Notes: a model not told the origin generated them from the letters alone. A stretch of 39,914 nt of DNA from Belnapia sp. F-4-1 (GCF_000802185.1 NZ_KN676117.1:26457-66370), one strand, 5' to 3'. Numbered from the stretch's first letter, positions 15,475-23,701 are shown. A program made the numbers and translations.

Positions 15475-16394
15475 CCAGCTATGCGGCACTCAGAACGGCG
15501 AGCGCGGTGGTGACACGACGGAGGTGGAGCAGGCGACGGCGGTGGGCGGGGACGTGCTGGTTGTGGCGGGCACAAGAGCGGAGAAAGTTGCGGAGTTCGT
15601 CGTAGCTTCGGCAGAAGCGCTCCGCTAAGTTGAAACTTTTGAAGCCCCGCATACATCGCGTGCGGCTTTTCACACCCCGGTGGTCTTGCTCCAGTCGATT
15701 GTTCTTGAAGGCGCTGGTCCGGTGTACGACCCGGCGGCCGAGCATGGAGCGGATTGCCCGCGGGTAGGAGCCATGACCATCGGTGGTGACGCGTTCGGGC
15801 GTGATACCAGTGGCAGCCTTGGCCGAGCGGAAGAAGGCCTGCGCTGCTGCCATGTCGCGGTGCTCGCTCAGCATGGTGTCGACAAGGTTGCCATCGCAGT
15901 CAATGGCCCGATACAGATACGCCCAGCGGCCGCGAACCTTCAAATACGTCTCGTCAACGTGCCAGGGCCGACCACAGGTGCCGACCTTACCGTGCCGGCG
16001 GCGGCGGAGTTCGCCAGCCAGTACCGGCGCGAGCTTCGCCTCCCAGTCGCGGACAGCTTCATGGCTGAACACGAGGTCGCGCTGTAGGAACATCTCGGCC
16101 AGGTCGCGCAAGGTCAGGCGGTAGCGCAGCCGCCACAGCACCACCAGCGCGATGACGTCCGATGGGTACTGGGAGTGGTTCAGCGGCCCGCCGCTGCGCT
16201 CGTTGTACTGCTTGCCGCAGTCTCGGCAGCGGAACCGACGGTAGCCCCGGGCGGTACGCTCTGGCCGTTCCGTCACGGCGGCAGAGCCGCAGGCTACACA
16301 CTCCATCCCCACTTCCCGCTTCTCTGGCTCCGGAGCCTATCGGCCCCGCACCGGCCAGCCTAACGGCCCCGCTGGCGCGAGCCCTGACAAAACC
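15475..16394 (-). mobile_element. IS6-family insertion sequence, copy 1 (right end lost)
   Basis: The left terminal repeat at 16362-16394 (ending ...CCCTGACAAAACC on the forward strand) is the same 33-bp sequence found at both ends of the 28.6-29.7 kb structure. The opposite end is missing: the IS3 terminus lies 4 bp beyond the transposase stop. It is inserted in the start of a Tn3-family tnpA. Confidence 0.8.
15479..16306 (-). CDS. IS6-family transposase, copy 1
   Basis: A 275-aa DDE transposase. An N-terminal zinc ribbon has Cys at 3, 6, 27 and 30 (CVACG...CRDCG). YPSDVIALVVLWRLRYRLTLRDLAEMFLQR follows, the HTH region of this family. The catalytic core has WHVDETYLKVRG (Asp about 118), TTDGHGSYP (Asp about 176) and LEQDHRGVKSR (Glu). 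The ATG at 16306 has GGGAAG upstream; a GTG six bases earlier is possible. It is the same length as copy 2 (28713-29540) and about 90 percent identical by eye. The element's own 3' end is gone, so it probably cannot move alone. Confidence 0.9.
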   Translation of the reverse strand: MECVACGSAAVTERPERTARGYRRFRCRDCGKQYNERSGGPLNHSQYPSDVIALVVLWRLRYRLTLRDLAEMFLQRDLVFSHEAVRDWEAKLAPVLAGELRRRRHGKVGTCGRPWHVDETYLKVRGRWAYLYRAIDCDGNLVDTMLSEHRDMAAAQAFFRSAKAATGITPERVTTDGHGSYPRAIRSMLGRRVVHRTSAFKNNRLEQDHRGVKSRTRCMRGFKSFNLAERFCRSYDELRNFLRSCARHNQHVPAHRRRLLHLRRVTTALAVLSAA

Positions 16395-16507
16395 AGCGCG
16401 AGGTCCGCCGCGTCCAGGATGTAGTGCCGGGCCATCTCGGCGCGCTCGGTCGGGATGCCGAACAGGCGCGAGCGCGGCTCGGCGGACAGCAAAGTGCGGT
16501 GGGGCAT
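16395..16507 (-). pseudogene. tnpA: 5' fragment of a Tn3-family transposase gene
   Basis: Reads MPHRTLLSAEPRSRLFGIPT, then ERAEMARHYILDAADLA, the typical start of Tn3-family TnpA (R-R-T-L-L...LP-x-x-E-x-E-x-x-R-H-Y-x-L-x-x-x-D-L). The IS6 terminal repeat begins directly after this, cutting the gene at about codon 38. The other 95 percent of tnpA is not in the window. It is divergent from tnpR, the normal arrangement in one branch of Tn3 transposons. Confidence 0.65.
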
Positions 16508-16668
16508 GGCATCGGCTCCGGAAGGCCGTCACGGCGGCGTCACGCAATCGTGCTCCGACCATTTGCGGCGCTTTGCGCTGGTGACGGGTTCTGTGACGAA
16601 CCGGCGGCGTCGGGAAGCGGTGCCCGACCGTCGTCACGCATCCGGCCGTTTGTGGAGCGGAGGTTCTC
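16508..16668. promoter_or_regulatory. Likely res site and divergent promoters of tnpA/tnpR
   Basis: The 161-bp divergent region contains three GTCACG (16528, 16539, 16633) and two GTGACG (16581, 16593) hexamers, arranged as pairs in opposing orientation. That is the layout expected of resolvase-binding subsites. Assignment of subsites I-III is not possible by eye. Confidence 0.5.
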
Positions 16669-17349
16669 ATGCTGATCGGCTACATGCGCGTGAGCAAGGC
16701 AGATGGCAGTCAGGTGCTGGATCTGCAGCGTGACGCGCTACTCGCCGCCGGAGTGGACTCGGTGCGCCTCTACGAGGATCGCGCCTCGGGCAAGCGTGAC
16801 GACCGGCCTGGGCTGGAGGCGTGCCTAAAGAGCCTCCGTCGCGGCGACACTCTGGTCTCCTGGAAGCTCGACCGGCTCGGGCGCGACCTGCGGCACCTGG
16901 TCACCCTCGCGCACGAGCTGACCGGGCGTGGCGTGGGGCTGCGTGTCCTCGCCGGCGAGGGGGCGACCATCGACACTACTACTCCGAACGGCCGGCTGAT
17001 GTTCGGCGTATTCGCGGCGTTGGCCGAGTTCGAGCGCGAGCTGATCGTCGAGCGGACTAAGGCTGGCCTGGCTTCCGCGCGTGCGCGAGGTCGCCACGGG
17101 GGGCGACCGTACAAGATGACGCCGGCCAAGCTGCGGTTCGCTCAGGTCGCGATGGGTCGGCGGGACACCGGCGTGGGTGAGCTTTGCGCCGAACTCGGCG
17201 TCACCCGCCAGACGCTCTACCGCCACGTCGATCCCGAGGGTCGGCTCCGGCCCGACGGCGAAAGGCTGCTGCGGCATCGCCACATGGACCGAGATCAGGG
17301 CCCGCCGGCGAGTACGCCCGGGCGGGAAGGCGGCGAACGCTATGTCTGA
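16669..17349 (+). CDS. tnpR: Tn3-family serine resolvase
   Basis: Resolves transposition cointegrates at res. The 226-aa protein has the resolvase catalytic domain: IGYMRVSKADGSQ with the nucleophilic Ser at residue 9, YEDRASGKRDDRPGLEACL, the conserved SWKLDRLGRDLRHLV with catalytic Arg residues, and GRLMFGVFAALAEFERELIVERT on the E helix. A hinge (RGRHGGRPYKMT) and a C-terminal HTH (GVGELCAELGVTRQTLYRHV) follow. It has about 35 residues beyond the usual end, which overlap the start of the histidine kinase gene. The gene faces the truncated tnpA across a probable res site. Confidence 0.93.
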   Translation: MLIGYMRVSKADGSQVLDLQRDALLAAGVDSVRLYEDRASGKRDDRPGLEACLKSLRRGDTLVSWKLDRLGRDLRHLVTLAHELTGRGVGLRVLAGEGATIDTTTPNGRLMFGVFAALAEFERELIVERTKAGLASARARGRHGGRPYKMTPAKLRFAQVAMGRRDTGVGELCAELGVTRQTLYRHVDPEGRLRPDGERLLRHRHMDRDQGPPASTPGREGGERYV

Positions 17350-20260
17350 CTTCGGGCAGATGATCAGCCGCCAGAAGGCGCTGGCCGACTTCGGCGAACT
17401 CGCCCTGCGCAGCGAGGATCTCGACGAGATCCTCACGGAGGCCTGCCGCCTCGTGGGCGAGGCGCTCGGGACGGAACGCTCCAAGATCCTCGAGATCGAG
17501 CACGCCAATCGGACCCTGCTGCTCCGGGCAGGCGTCGGCTGGAAGCCGGACCTCATCGGCAGGCTTCGCCTGGAGATGAGCGAGCATTCCTCGGAGACCT
17601 TCTCGATCGAGGCCGGCGAGCCTGTCATCACCCGCGACATCAGCAAGGAGGATCGGTTCGAGATACCCGACTTCCTGAAGGACGCCGGCGTGGTCGCGCT
17701 CGTGAACGTGCCGGTCTTCCTGCCGGGCGGCAAAGCCTATGGATTGCTGCAGGTGGACGCCACTGAGCCGCGCGACTTTGGCGAGGATGAGATCCAGTTC
17801 CTCCGCACCTACACCACAATCCTCGGCCCGGTGATCGACCGCCTGCACAAGGTTCACCGGCTACGGGCCACCGAGGAGCGGTTCCGCCTCGTCGTCGAGG
17901 GCGCACGCGACTACGCGATCTTCGTTTGTGATGCCGAGTATCGCATCACCGACTGGTTCCGTGGCGCGGAGGCGGTCTTCGGCTGGACGGCGGAGGAGGC
18001 GGTCGGGCAGTCCAGCAGCATCATCTTCACGCCGGAAAACCGGGCGGCGCATGTCGACGAGGATGAGTTCGAGACGGCCCGTCGGGAGGGAACCGCGCCG
18101 AACCGGCGCTGGCACCTGCGCAAGGACGGGGCACGGGTGTTCACCGATGGCAGCGTCATCGCACTGCATGGCAAGGAGGGCGAAGTCCACGGCTTCCTGA
18201 AGATCGGCCAGGACGTCACCGAGCGACGCAGGGCCGAGGAGGCGCTGCGCGAGAGCGAGGAGCTGCTCCGGCAGTTCGGGGACGCCTCCCTCGACGTGCT
18301 CTGGATCAGGGATGCGGAGACGCTGCAGTGGGAGTACCTGACCCCCGCCTTCGAGCGGATCTATGGCATGATGGTGGACCGGGCCCTGAGCGGCGACACG
18401 CTGGCGACCTGGCTGGAGCTGATCCTCCCGGAGGACCGGGACCACGCCCTCAGTAACATCGCTCGCGTGCGCGCGGGCGAGCGCGTCACCTTCGAATACC
18501 GGATCCGGCGAGCGTCGGACGGCGGAGTCCGCTGGCTCCGCGACACCGACTTCCCCCTGGTGGACGAGGGGGGGCGCGTGCGCCGGATCGGCGGCGTCGG
18601 GCACGACGTCACCGATCTCAAGGAGGCCGAAGCGCGGCTGCGCGAGAGCGAGGCGCGCCTGCTCGCCATGGTGGACGCGGCGCCGCAGATCGCCTGGACC
18701 GCTCGCCCTGACGGGCACCACAACTACTACAACCGGCGCTGGTACGAGTACACCGGCCTGTCCCGCGAGCAGACCGAGGCCCAAGGCCGGACGGAAGTCA
18801 TCCACCCCGACGATTTGGCGCGCACGCAGGAGCGCTGGGGGCGCAGCTTGCGGACCGGCGAGGACTACGACGTCGAGTGCCGCTTCCGCGGCGCGGACGG
18901 CACCTACCGCTGGTTCATCGCCCGCGGAGTGCCGGTGCGCGACGCCCCGGACGAGGAGCACCCGCGGGGCCGGGTCGCCCGCTGGTTCGGCACCTGCACC
19001 GACATCGAGGACATGGTGCGCGCCCGCGAGGTGCTGGCCCGCGGCCGCGAGGAGTTGGAGGCTCTGGTGGCCGCGCGCACGGCGGAACTGACGGCCGCCG
19101 AGGAGACGCTGCGCCAGGCGCAGAAGATGGAGGCGGTGGGCCAGCTCACTGGCGGCATCGCGCATGATTTTAACAACATGCTCCAGGGCGTCGCTGGCGG
19201 TCTCGACATGGCGCGGCGGCGCATCGAGGAGGGTCGCTCCCCGGAGGCCGGGCGCTACCTCGACGCCTCGCGCACGGCGGTCGGCCGGGCGGCGGGGCTG
19301 ACGCGGCGCCTGTTGGCCTTCGCACGGCGGCAGCGGCTGGACCGCAAGGCGGTGGACGCGGACGGGCTGGTCGCAGGCATGGCCGACCTCATCCGCCGCA
19401 CGATGGGCCCCGCGGTCGGGGTGGAGCTGCGGCTGCGGGATGGCGCGGGCAGCGTGCTGTGCGACCCGAACGAGCTGGAGAGCGCGCTGCTGAACCTCTG
19501 CATCAACGCGCGCGACGCCATGCCTCAGGGCGGCCGGCTGACGATCGGCACGGCGGATGTGGACCTCTCGGCCGCGGACCTCCGGAGGGAGGAGGCGGAG
19601 CCGGGCCGTTACGTGGCGCTCTCCGTTGCGGACACCGGCACCGGCATGCCGCTCGAGGTGCTGGAGCGCGTCTTCGAGCCGTTCTTCACCACCAAGCCGT
19701 TGGGCGAGGGGACGGGGCTCGGACTGAGCCAGATTTACGGCTTTGTGCGGCAGTCGGGCGGGCTGGTGCGGATCGAGAGCGCGCCAGGAGCGGGCACGAC
19801 GGTGCGGCTGCTGCTGCCGCTGCACGATGTCGCCGCGGAGGCCGAGGCGCGGGACGAGCCGCCTCCTCCGCATGCCGCCTCGCAGGCCACGGTGCTGCTG
19901 GTGGACGACGAGGAGGGCGTGCGCCACCCGGCCGCCGACCGGCTCCGCGACATGGGCCACGTGGTGCTGGAGGCGGCAGACGGGCCGGAGGCGCTGCGGG
20001 TCCTGGCCTCAGCCCGGCCGGACCTGCTGGTCACCGACGTCGGGTTGCCGAACGGCATGAACGGGCGGCAGGTGGCCGAGGTGGCGCGCGAGCGGCAACC
20101 GGGGCTGCCAGTGCTGTTCATCACCGGCTACGCCGGAACCCCGCTGCCGCCGGGCGTCGAGGTTATTGGCAAGCCCTTCGAGCTCGACACCCTGGTGAGG
20201 CGGGTGGGGACGCTCCTGGAAAAGGTGCCGAAGGCAAACAAGAGGATCCCCGATGCTTAA
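17342..20260 (+). CDS. Hybrid sensor histidine kinase (GAF-PAS-PAS-PAS-HisKA-HATPase-REC)
   Basis: Cytoplasmic signalling kinase of 972 aa with no membrane segment. Order: GAF about 15-170; PAS at about 180-300, 305-430 and 435-565, the last with YNRRWYEYTGLS and a PAC tail; a coiled linker; HisKA with GGIAHDFNNML (phospho-His about 608); HATPase with N box NLCINARDAM (about 718), DTGTGM and GTGLGL (about 790); and a C-terminal receiver with DD at 855-856, phospho-Asp about 899 (VTDVGLPNG) and Lys in IGKPFE. All catalytic residues are present. ATG 17342 overlaps the last 8 bases of tnpR, with GGAAGG upstream, so translation may be coupled. Ligand and output are unknown; no partner regulator is adjacent. 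Confidence 0.93.
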   Translation: MSDFGQMISRQKALADFGELALRSEDLDEILTEACRLVGEALGTERSKILEIEHANRTLLLRAGVGWKPDLIGRLRLEMSEHSSETFSIEAGEPVITRDISKEDRFEIPDFLKDAGVVALVNVPVFLPGGKAYGLLQVDATEPRDFGEDEIQFLRTYTTILGPVIDRLHKVHRLRATEERFRLVVEGARDYAIFVCDAEYRITDWFRGAEAVFGWTAEEAVGQSSSIIFTPENRAAHVDEDEFETARREGTAPNRRWHLRKDGARVFTDGSVIALHGKEGEVHGFLKIGQDVTERRRAEEALRESEELLRQFGDASLDVLWIRDAETLQWEYLTPAFERIYGMMVDRALSGDTLATWLELILPEDRDHALSNIARVRAGERVTFEYRIRRASDGGVRWLRDTDFPLVDEGGRVRRIGGVGHDVTDLKEAEARLRESEARLLAMVDAAPQIAWTARPDGHHNYYNRRWYEYTGLSREQTEAQGRTEVIHPDDLARTQERWGRSLRTGEDYDVECRFRGADGTYRWFIARGVPVRDAPDEEHPRGRVARWFGTCTDIEDMVRAREVLARGREELEALVAARTAELTAAEETLRQAQKMEAVGQLTGGIAHDFNNMLQGVAGGLDMARRRIEEGRSPEAGRYLDASRTAVGRAAGLTRRLLAFARRQRLDRKAVDADGLVAGMADLIRRTMGPAVGVELRLRDGAGSVLCDPNELESALLNLCINARDAMPQGGRLTIGTADVDLSAADLRREEAEPGRYVALSVADTGTGMPLEVLERVFEPFFTTKPLGEGTGLGLSQIYGFVRQSGGLVRIESAPGAGTTVRLLLPLHDVAAEAEARDEPPPPHAASQATVLLVDDEEGVRHPAADRLRDMGHVVLEAADGPEALRVLASARPDLLVTDVGLPNGMNGRQVAEVARERQPGLPVLFITGYAGTPLPPGVEVIGKPFELDTLVRRVGTLLEKVPKANKRIPDA

Positions 20261-21001
20261 CATGCAGTTTTGGACAGTCCGTGCAGCGACCCCTGGTACG
20301 GCACGAATGCGATCGAGATGATCCACCACCTCAAAGTGGCCCGCGACACCGCGGTGAAAGCCCGGAGCCAGGCCATGCAGACGCTCAAAGCCATGATCGT
20401 CAGCGCACCCTCGGCGCTGCGCGAACAGCTCGACCACCTCAGCGGCAAGATGATGCTCCTCCGCCACCTTGCCGCCCTGCGCCCAGGCCCGCTCACCTCA
20501 ACAACGGCCTCGGCCAGAACCAGCCTGCGGGCGATTGCCCGGCGCTGGCTGGCCCTCGACGTAGAAGTCAAAGCCCATGACGCTCATCTCGAGCAGCTGA
20601 CAGGCCAACTCGCCCCCGAGCTGGTCCAGGCGCACAGCATGGGCGCGGGCACCGCCGCCGAGATGCTGCTGCTTGTCGGCGACAACCGCGAGCGCATCCA
20701 CTCTGAGGCGGCCTTGGCTAAGCTATGCGGCGTCTGCCCGGTTCCGGCCTCCAGCGGCAAGATCAGCCGCCACCGGCTCAACCGCGGCGGCAACTAACAG
20801 GCCAATGCCGCCCTCTACCGTGTGGTCATCGTGCGCATGCGCGCTCACCTGCCGACCCTTGACTACGTCAAGCGACGCACCGCTGAGGGAAAGAGCAAAC
20901 CCGAGATCATCCGCTGCCTCAAGCGCTTCGTGGTCCGTGAGATCTTTGGCTATCTCTGCCGCCCATTAAACGCTCAACACTCAGCACCAGCGGTGTCTTG
21001 A
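20261..21001 (+). pseudogene. Truncated IS110-family transposase (C-terminal part, with internal stop)
   Basis: Starting directly after the kinase stop, the frame reads as the second half of an IS110 transposase: TNAIEMIHHLKVARDTAVKA, LREQLDHLS, GAGTAAEMLLLVGDN, then CGVCPVPASSGKISRHRLN. A TAA at 20795 interrupts RGGN*QANAALYRVVIV, where intact relatives have RGGNRQAN, and the frame continues to 21001. The RuvC-like N-terminal half is absent. Both defects make it inactive. It belongs to a different IS110 subgroup from the element at 12.2 kb. Confidence 0.8.
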
Positions 21002-21020
21002 CCATTATAGGAGCATTACA

Positions 21021-21128
21021 GCGATCGACCAGCTCCAGCTGGGGCCAAAGCTCGTCCATGGTTTTCGGCGGCAAGGCCAGCAGCAGGCGGTTGCGCAGAT
21101 CGGATGGGAGAGCAGCAGGGGAGGCCAA
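21021..21128 (-). pseudogene. 5' fragment of a Crp/Fnr-like regulator gene
   Basis: The reverse frame reads ASPAALPSDLRNRLLLALPP, then DELWPQLELVDR, the usual opening of Crp/Fnr-family regulators (xRNRLLxALPPxDxxxLxPxLExVxL). It stops matching at the junction with the IS110 remnant near 21020. The cyclic-nucleotide-binding barrel and HTH are missing. Sequence upstream to the IS5 element (21129-21292) probably was its promoter region. Confidence 0.4.
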
Positions 21129-21375
21129 AGCACAAGCTCCTAGCGGGGGACGGGAGCGCTGGCCTCTCTTAGTTGCCGGCTGCTGGGAAGCATCGGCCCG
21201 AACGATGAGGATGTCTGCGCGCACCACAGCTTCATGGCTATACGGTAAAAGACGGTCGGACATTAGGCCGAGACGCCAGCCGGGTATGTCCCTAAGTGTC
21301 CATCCGGGAACAGATTGAATGATCTGAATCGGTTGTGATTGGCTCTTAACGGCGATGGCCGGAAGAAGAGCGTGC

Positions 21376-21846
21376 ATGTGGACACCCGAGAACCGGCCGA
21401 AATACGACCGCAGCAAGCTCCGCTACCCGAGTGATCTGACCGACGAGGAGTGGTCGATGATCAGCCCTTTGATCCCGGGTGCGAAGGGCGGCGGCAACAA
21501 GCGGACGATCGACGTGCGCGCGGTGCTGAATGGGGTGATGTACATCCTGAGCACCGGCTGCCAATGGGCGGCGCTGCCGAAAGACCTGCCGCCGCGGAGC
21601 ACGGTGAACGACTACCTCCGGCGCTGGGATGAGGACCGGACGCTCGACCGCATCCACTACGCGCTCTACGTGCTGTGCCGGGAGCAGGCTGGACGCGAGG
21701 CCAGCCCGACGGCGGCAATCATCGATAGCCAGAGCGTGAAGAGTGCGGAAAAAGGGGGCGCTGCATCGACCCCTCGGGCTACGACGCGGGCAAGAAGATC
21801 AAAGGCAAGAAGCGGCACGTCCTGGTCGACACCCAAGGTCTGCTGA
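21376..21846 (+). CDS. IS5-family transposase, first reading frame
   Basis: N-terminal part of the transposase, 156 aa. It starts MWTPENRPKYDRSKLRYPSD, the usual IS427 opening, then DLTDEEWSMISPLIP and NGVMYILSTGCQWAALPKDLPP (DUF4096-like domain). The first catalytic Asp is in AAIIDSQSVKSAEKGG. After GG the frame drifts into a Thr/Arg/Ser-rich tail that is not transposase. Reading must shift by -1 near 21750-21762 (the run GGAAAAAGGGGGCGC) to continue as CIDPSGYDAGKKI. An ATG at 21355 is also in frame. Confidence 0.82.
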   Translation: MWTPENRPKYDRSKLRYPSDLTDEEWSMISPLIPGAKGGGNKRTIDVRAVLNGVMYILSTGCQWAALPKDLPPRSTVNDYLRRWDEDRTLDRIHYALYVLCREQAGREASPTAAIIDSQSVKSAEKGGAASTPRATTRARRSKARSGTSWSTPKVC

Positions 21847-22214
21847 TGCAGGCCATCATCCACGCCGCCGACATCCAGGACCGCGATGGTGGCGTGCTGC
21901 TGATGGGCTCGCTGTTCGGCCTCTACCCCTTCCTGCTGAAGCTCTACGCCGACGGCGGGTACCAGGGCGCCAACTTCCAGGCCGGACTGCGCACGACTTG
22001 TCGCCAGATCAACCTCGAGATCGTCAAGCGGTCCGAGTTGCGCAAGTTCGTCGTGCTGCCGAAGCGGTGGATTGTCGAGCGCTCCATCGCCTGGCTCAAT
22101 CGCTGCCGACGATTGGCCAAGGATTGGGAGTGCCTGAACCGTCGCGCGCTTGCCTTCCTGCGCTGGGCTTCCGTCCGTCGCATGTTCCGAAGGCTATGTC
22201 AGAAAACCACATGA
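21759..22214 (+). CDS. IS5-family transposase, second reading frame (catalytic half)
   Basis: From the frame shift point it reads RCIDPSGYDAGKKIKGKKRH, VLVDTQGLL, then ADIQDRDGG, LYADGGYQG (second catalytic Asp) and WIVERSIAWLNRCRRLAKDWE (catalytic Glu), ending RMFRRLCQKTT. Together with the first frame it gives a complete DDE enzyme of about 280 aa. The heptamer here (A5G5 run) is not a perfect X XXY YYZ site, so the shift may be programmed on the homopolymer or may be a one-base lesion; an ATG at 21846 could start a shorter, inactive product. Confidence 0.8.
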   Translation, partial: RCIDPSGYDAGKKIKGKKRHVLVDTQGLLMQAIIHAADIQDRDGGVLLMGSLFGLYPFLLKLYADGGYQGANFQAGLRTTCRQINLEIVKRSELRKFVVLPKRWIVERSIAWLNRCRRLAKDWECLNRRALAFLRWASVRRMFRRLCQKTT

Positions 22215-22337
22215 TCCCGGACGGACTCTAAGGCACAGTACGAACTACCCACTTGCAACAAAAATAGCGGAAGGGTTGCACGAAGCGTTGGCTGGAGGCG
22301 TCGACGGCTAAGCGGCGTGAGAGCAGGTAGAAAAGCC

Positions 22338-22631
22338 ATGAACGACAGCATCGTTTCAGGTGATGGCAGTCTCAATGTCGAGTTGGACCGACTGACCGAT
22401 CTGTGTGCCGACATCAGGCTCATGGCGAAATCTCAGCGTATTGAGATCGAGGCCGCCGCTCACCAAGCGGTTGCACTCGGCGTCTTCACTGCTGAGGATT
22501 ACGAAACCATCCGTCTTGCGTTTCTAGGAGGCCTACACCGAACTGATGATCTCGCAGCCCGGTTACAGGTTGCTTGCGAGATGCGTCACGCAGTGCGACG
22601 GCGAGCGATTGCGCAAAAGCTCGAACGCTAG
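22338..22631 (+). CDS. Small hypothetical protein
   Basis: A 97-aa soluble protein starting MNDSIVSGDGSLNVELDRLT, with mostly helical Arg/Glu/Ala-rich sequence (CADIRLMAKSQRIEIEAAAHQ, then DDLAARLQVACEMRHAVRRR). No membrane segment, signal peptide or known motif. A GTG at 22317 is an alternative start. It lies about 110 bp after the IS5 element. Function unknown. Confidence 0.5.
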   Translation: MNDSIVSGDGSLNVELDRLTDLCADIRLMAKSQRIEIEAAAHQAVALGVFTAEDYETIRLAFLGGLHRTDDLAARLQVACEMRHAVRRRAIAQKLER

Positions 22632-22634
22632 CTG

Positions 22635-22790
22635 TCAGGTGCCGACAGTCTTGACCTGGTTCGCTGGCTGCACGTGCTGTAACGGGGCTGCGGTCGGGGC
22701 TCCCGCCGGTTCGGCAAGAGCTTCGGCGGGAAGCCGCTGAGGCTTGGTCAACGGAGGCTTGCCGCCGGCGCAGAAGGGGCGCGGGCTCAT
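22635..22790 (-). CDS. Possible small Pro/Ala-rich ORF
   Basis: A 51-codon reverse frame starting MSPRPFCAGGKPPLTKPQRL with GGGTGG upstream of the ATG. It is Pro, Ala and Gln-rich and likely disordered. It converges on the preceding forward gene with its stop 3 bp away. Real expression is uncertain. Confidence 0.3.
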   Translation of the reverse strand: MSPRPFCAGGKPPLTKPQRLPAEALAEPAGAPTAAPLQHVQPANQVKTVGT

Positions 22791-22853
22791 GCCGCCACCC
22801 AGCCGCTTCCGGCGCCACCAGCAGCGGTGTCTAGCTCGCGGTCAATCGTCCCT

Positions 22854-23144
22854 TTATGCTTCCGGCAGCCTCACCCCCAGCCGCGCCGCCGCAGCCTCAA
22901 GGCGTTCGACGGCGCCCTCGCGCCATCGATGCCGGGTTAGCAGCTTGGTCGCCTCGGCCGCTGGCATCCCGAGCGCAGCGGCGACCTCGGCGGGTGCGGT
23001 GATGCTTCGCTCATCCAACACACGGCCAATTGCCATCTTCAACCGGATCATGGTCAGCTGATCGGCCGTCCGGCGCCGGCGCCGGCGCTCCTCGGATGAG
23101 ATCTTCGGCTTCGCGAGCGGCATTTGGTCGGGTGGCAGGCTCAT
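22854..23144 (-). CDS. Small basic hypothetical protein, HTH-like
   Basis: A 96-aa basic protein. A Lys/Arg cluster (SSEERRRRRRTADQLTMIRLK) is followed by two helices that could form a helix-turn-helix (ITAPAEVAAALGMPAAEATKLL, then RHRWREGAVERLEAAAARLG). A DNA-binding role is likely but the family is not recognised. The in-frame start at 23177 is an alternative. It is followed upstream by another small reverse-strand gene at 23278-23586. Confidence 0.55.
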   Translation of the reverse strand: MSLPPDQMPLAKPKISSEERRRRRRTADQLTMIRLKMAIGRVLDERSITAPAEVAAALGMPAAEATKLLTRHRWREGAVERLEAAAARLGVRLPEA

Positions 23145-23277
23145 ATTGTGGATGTCGGTCGCCGCAGCAGCCGGCACCAGCCCACTACGAGCAATGGAGA
23201 TCGAGGGTTTCCGATAGTGATGTGCAGGGCGGTGCTGCGAGCCTTGTCGGCTGGGGAGAAGAGCTGAGGCAGCCCAG

Positions 23278-23586
23278 CTATGGATCTACCATCTCGCTGC
23301 CATCCGGCGGGCCAAGGCGAGTGACAAGCGCAGCCTGCACGAAATCTGCTTCTTCGGCCGATAGCCGGGCGAATTCCATATTGAGTGTCATCAGGCGCAC
23401 CTCATCGAGCGCAGCCAGGGTGCCGCCCTGCTGCGCGGCAAGAAGTGAGGCCATTTCAGCGAATATGGTTTTCAACTGATAATCGAACCTAGCACGCCCC
23501 GCGCCTGAGGCGGCTTCCATGGCGGTCCAGGTCACCGGATCTGCAAGACGCTCGCGCTGTTGTCGGGACAGTTTTTCGGCTGGCAT
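23278..23586 (-). CDS. Small hypothetical helical protein
   Basis: A 102-aa soluble protein, almost entirely helical (MPAEKLSRQQRERLADPVTW, then FDYQLKTIFAEMASLLAAQQG, MEFARLSAEEADFVQAALV). No known motif. ATG 23586 is used; the two codons before it are TTG and GTC. Upstream of the gene is a gap with one hairpin (23678-23701). It may be transcribed with the HTH-like gene at 22854. Confidence 0.5.
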   Translation of the reverse strand: MPAEKLSRQQRERLADPVTWTAMEAASGAGRARFDYQLKTIFAEMASLLAAQQGGTLAALDEVRLMTLNMEFARLSAEEADFVQAALVTRLGPPDGSEMVDP

Positions 23587-23677
23587 GACCAATTCCTAAC
23601 TTCAGACCACCTGCGGCACTCCCACTCCTACCGCAGGTCAGCCGACCCTGCCGCAATCAGCATGTGCGCAAAGAAGG

Positions 23678-23701
23678 GGCCGCTCACGAAAGCGAGCGGC
23701 C
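23678..23701. terminator. Weak hairpin in the intergenic region
   Basis: GGCCGCTC and GAGCGGCC form an 8-bp stem with an 8-nt loop. Only short T-rich sequence follows on either strand. The rest of the 23587-23915 gap shows nothing else I can identify. Confidence 0.3.

Larger units (their letters stand above)
21296..22228 (+). mobile_element. IS5-family element (IS427 type) with TAA target duplication
   Basis: A 933-bp element. Terminal inverted repeats GTGTCCATCCGGGA (left) and GAGTCCGTCCGGGA (right, reverse complement) match at 12 of 14 positions. It is flanked by TAA at 21293-21295 and 22229-22231, the TNA duplication expected of IS427-type elements. The transposase is spread over two frames. 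Confidence 0.85.

Noticed and set aside
17861-19960. Long reverse-strand open frame of about 700 codons
   Set aside because: It is the antisense of the histidine kinase. It is His/Arg/Pro-rich without domain pattern, a common artefact in very GC-rich genes.
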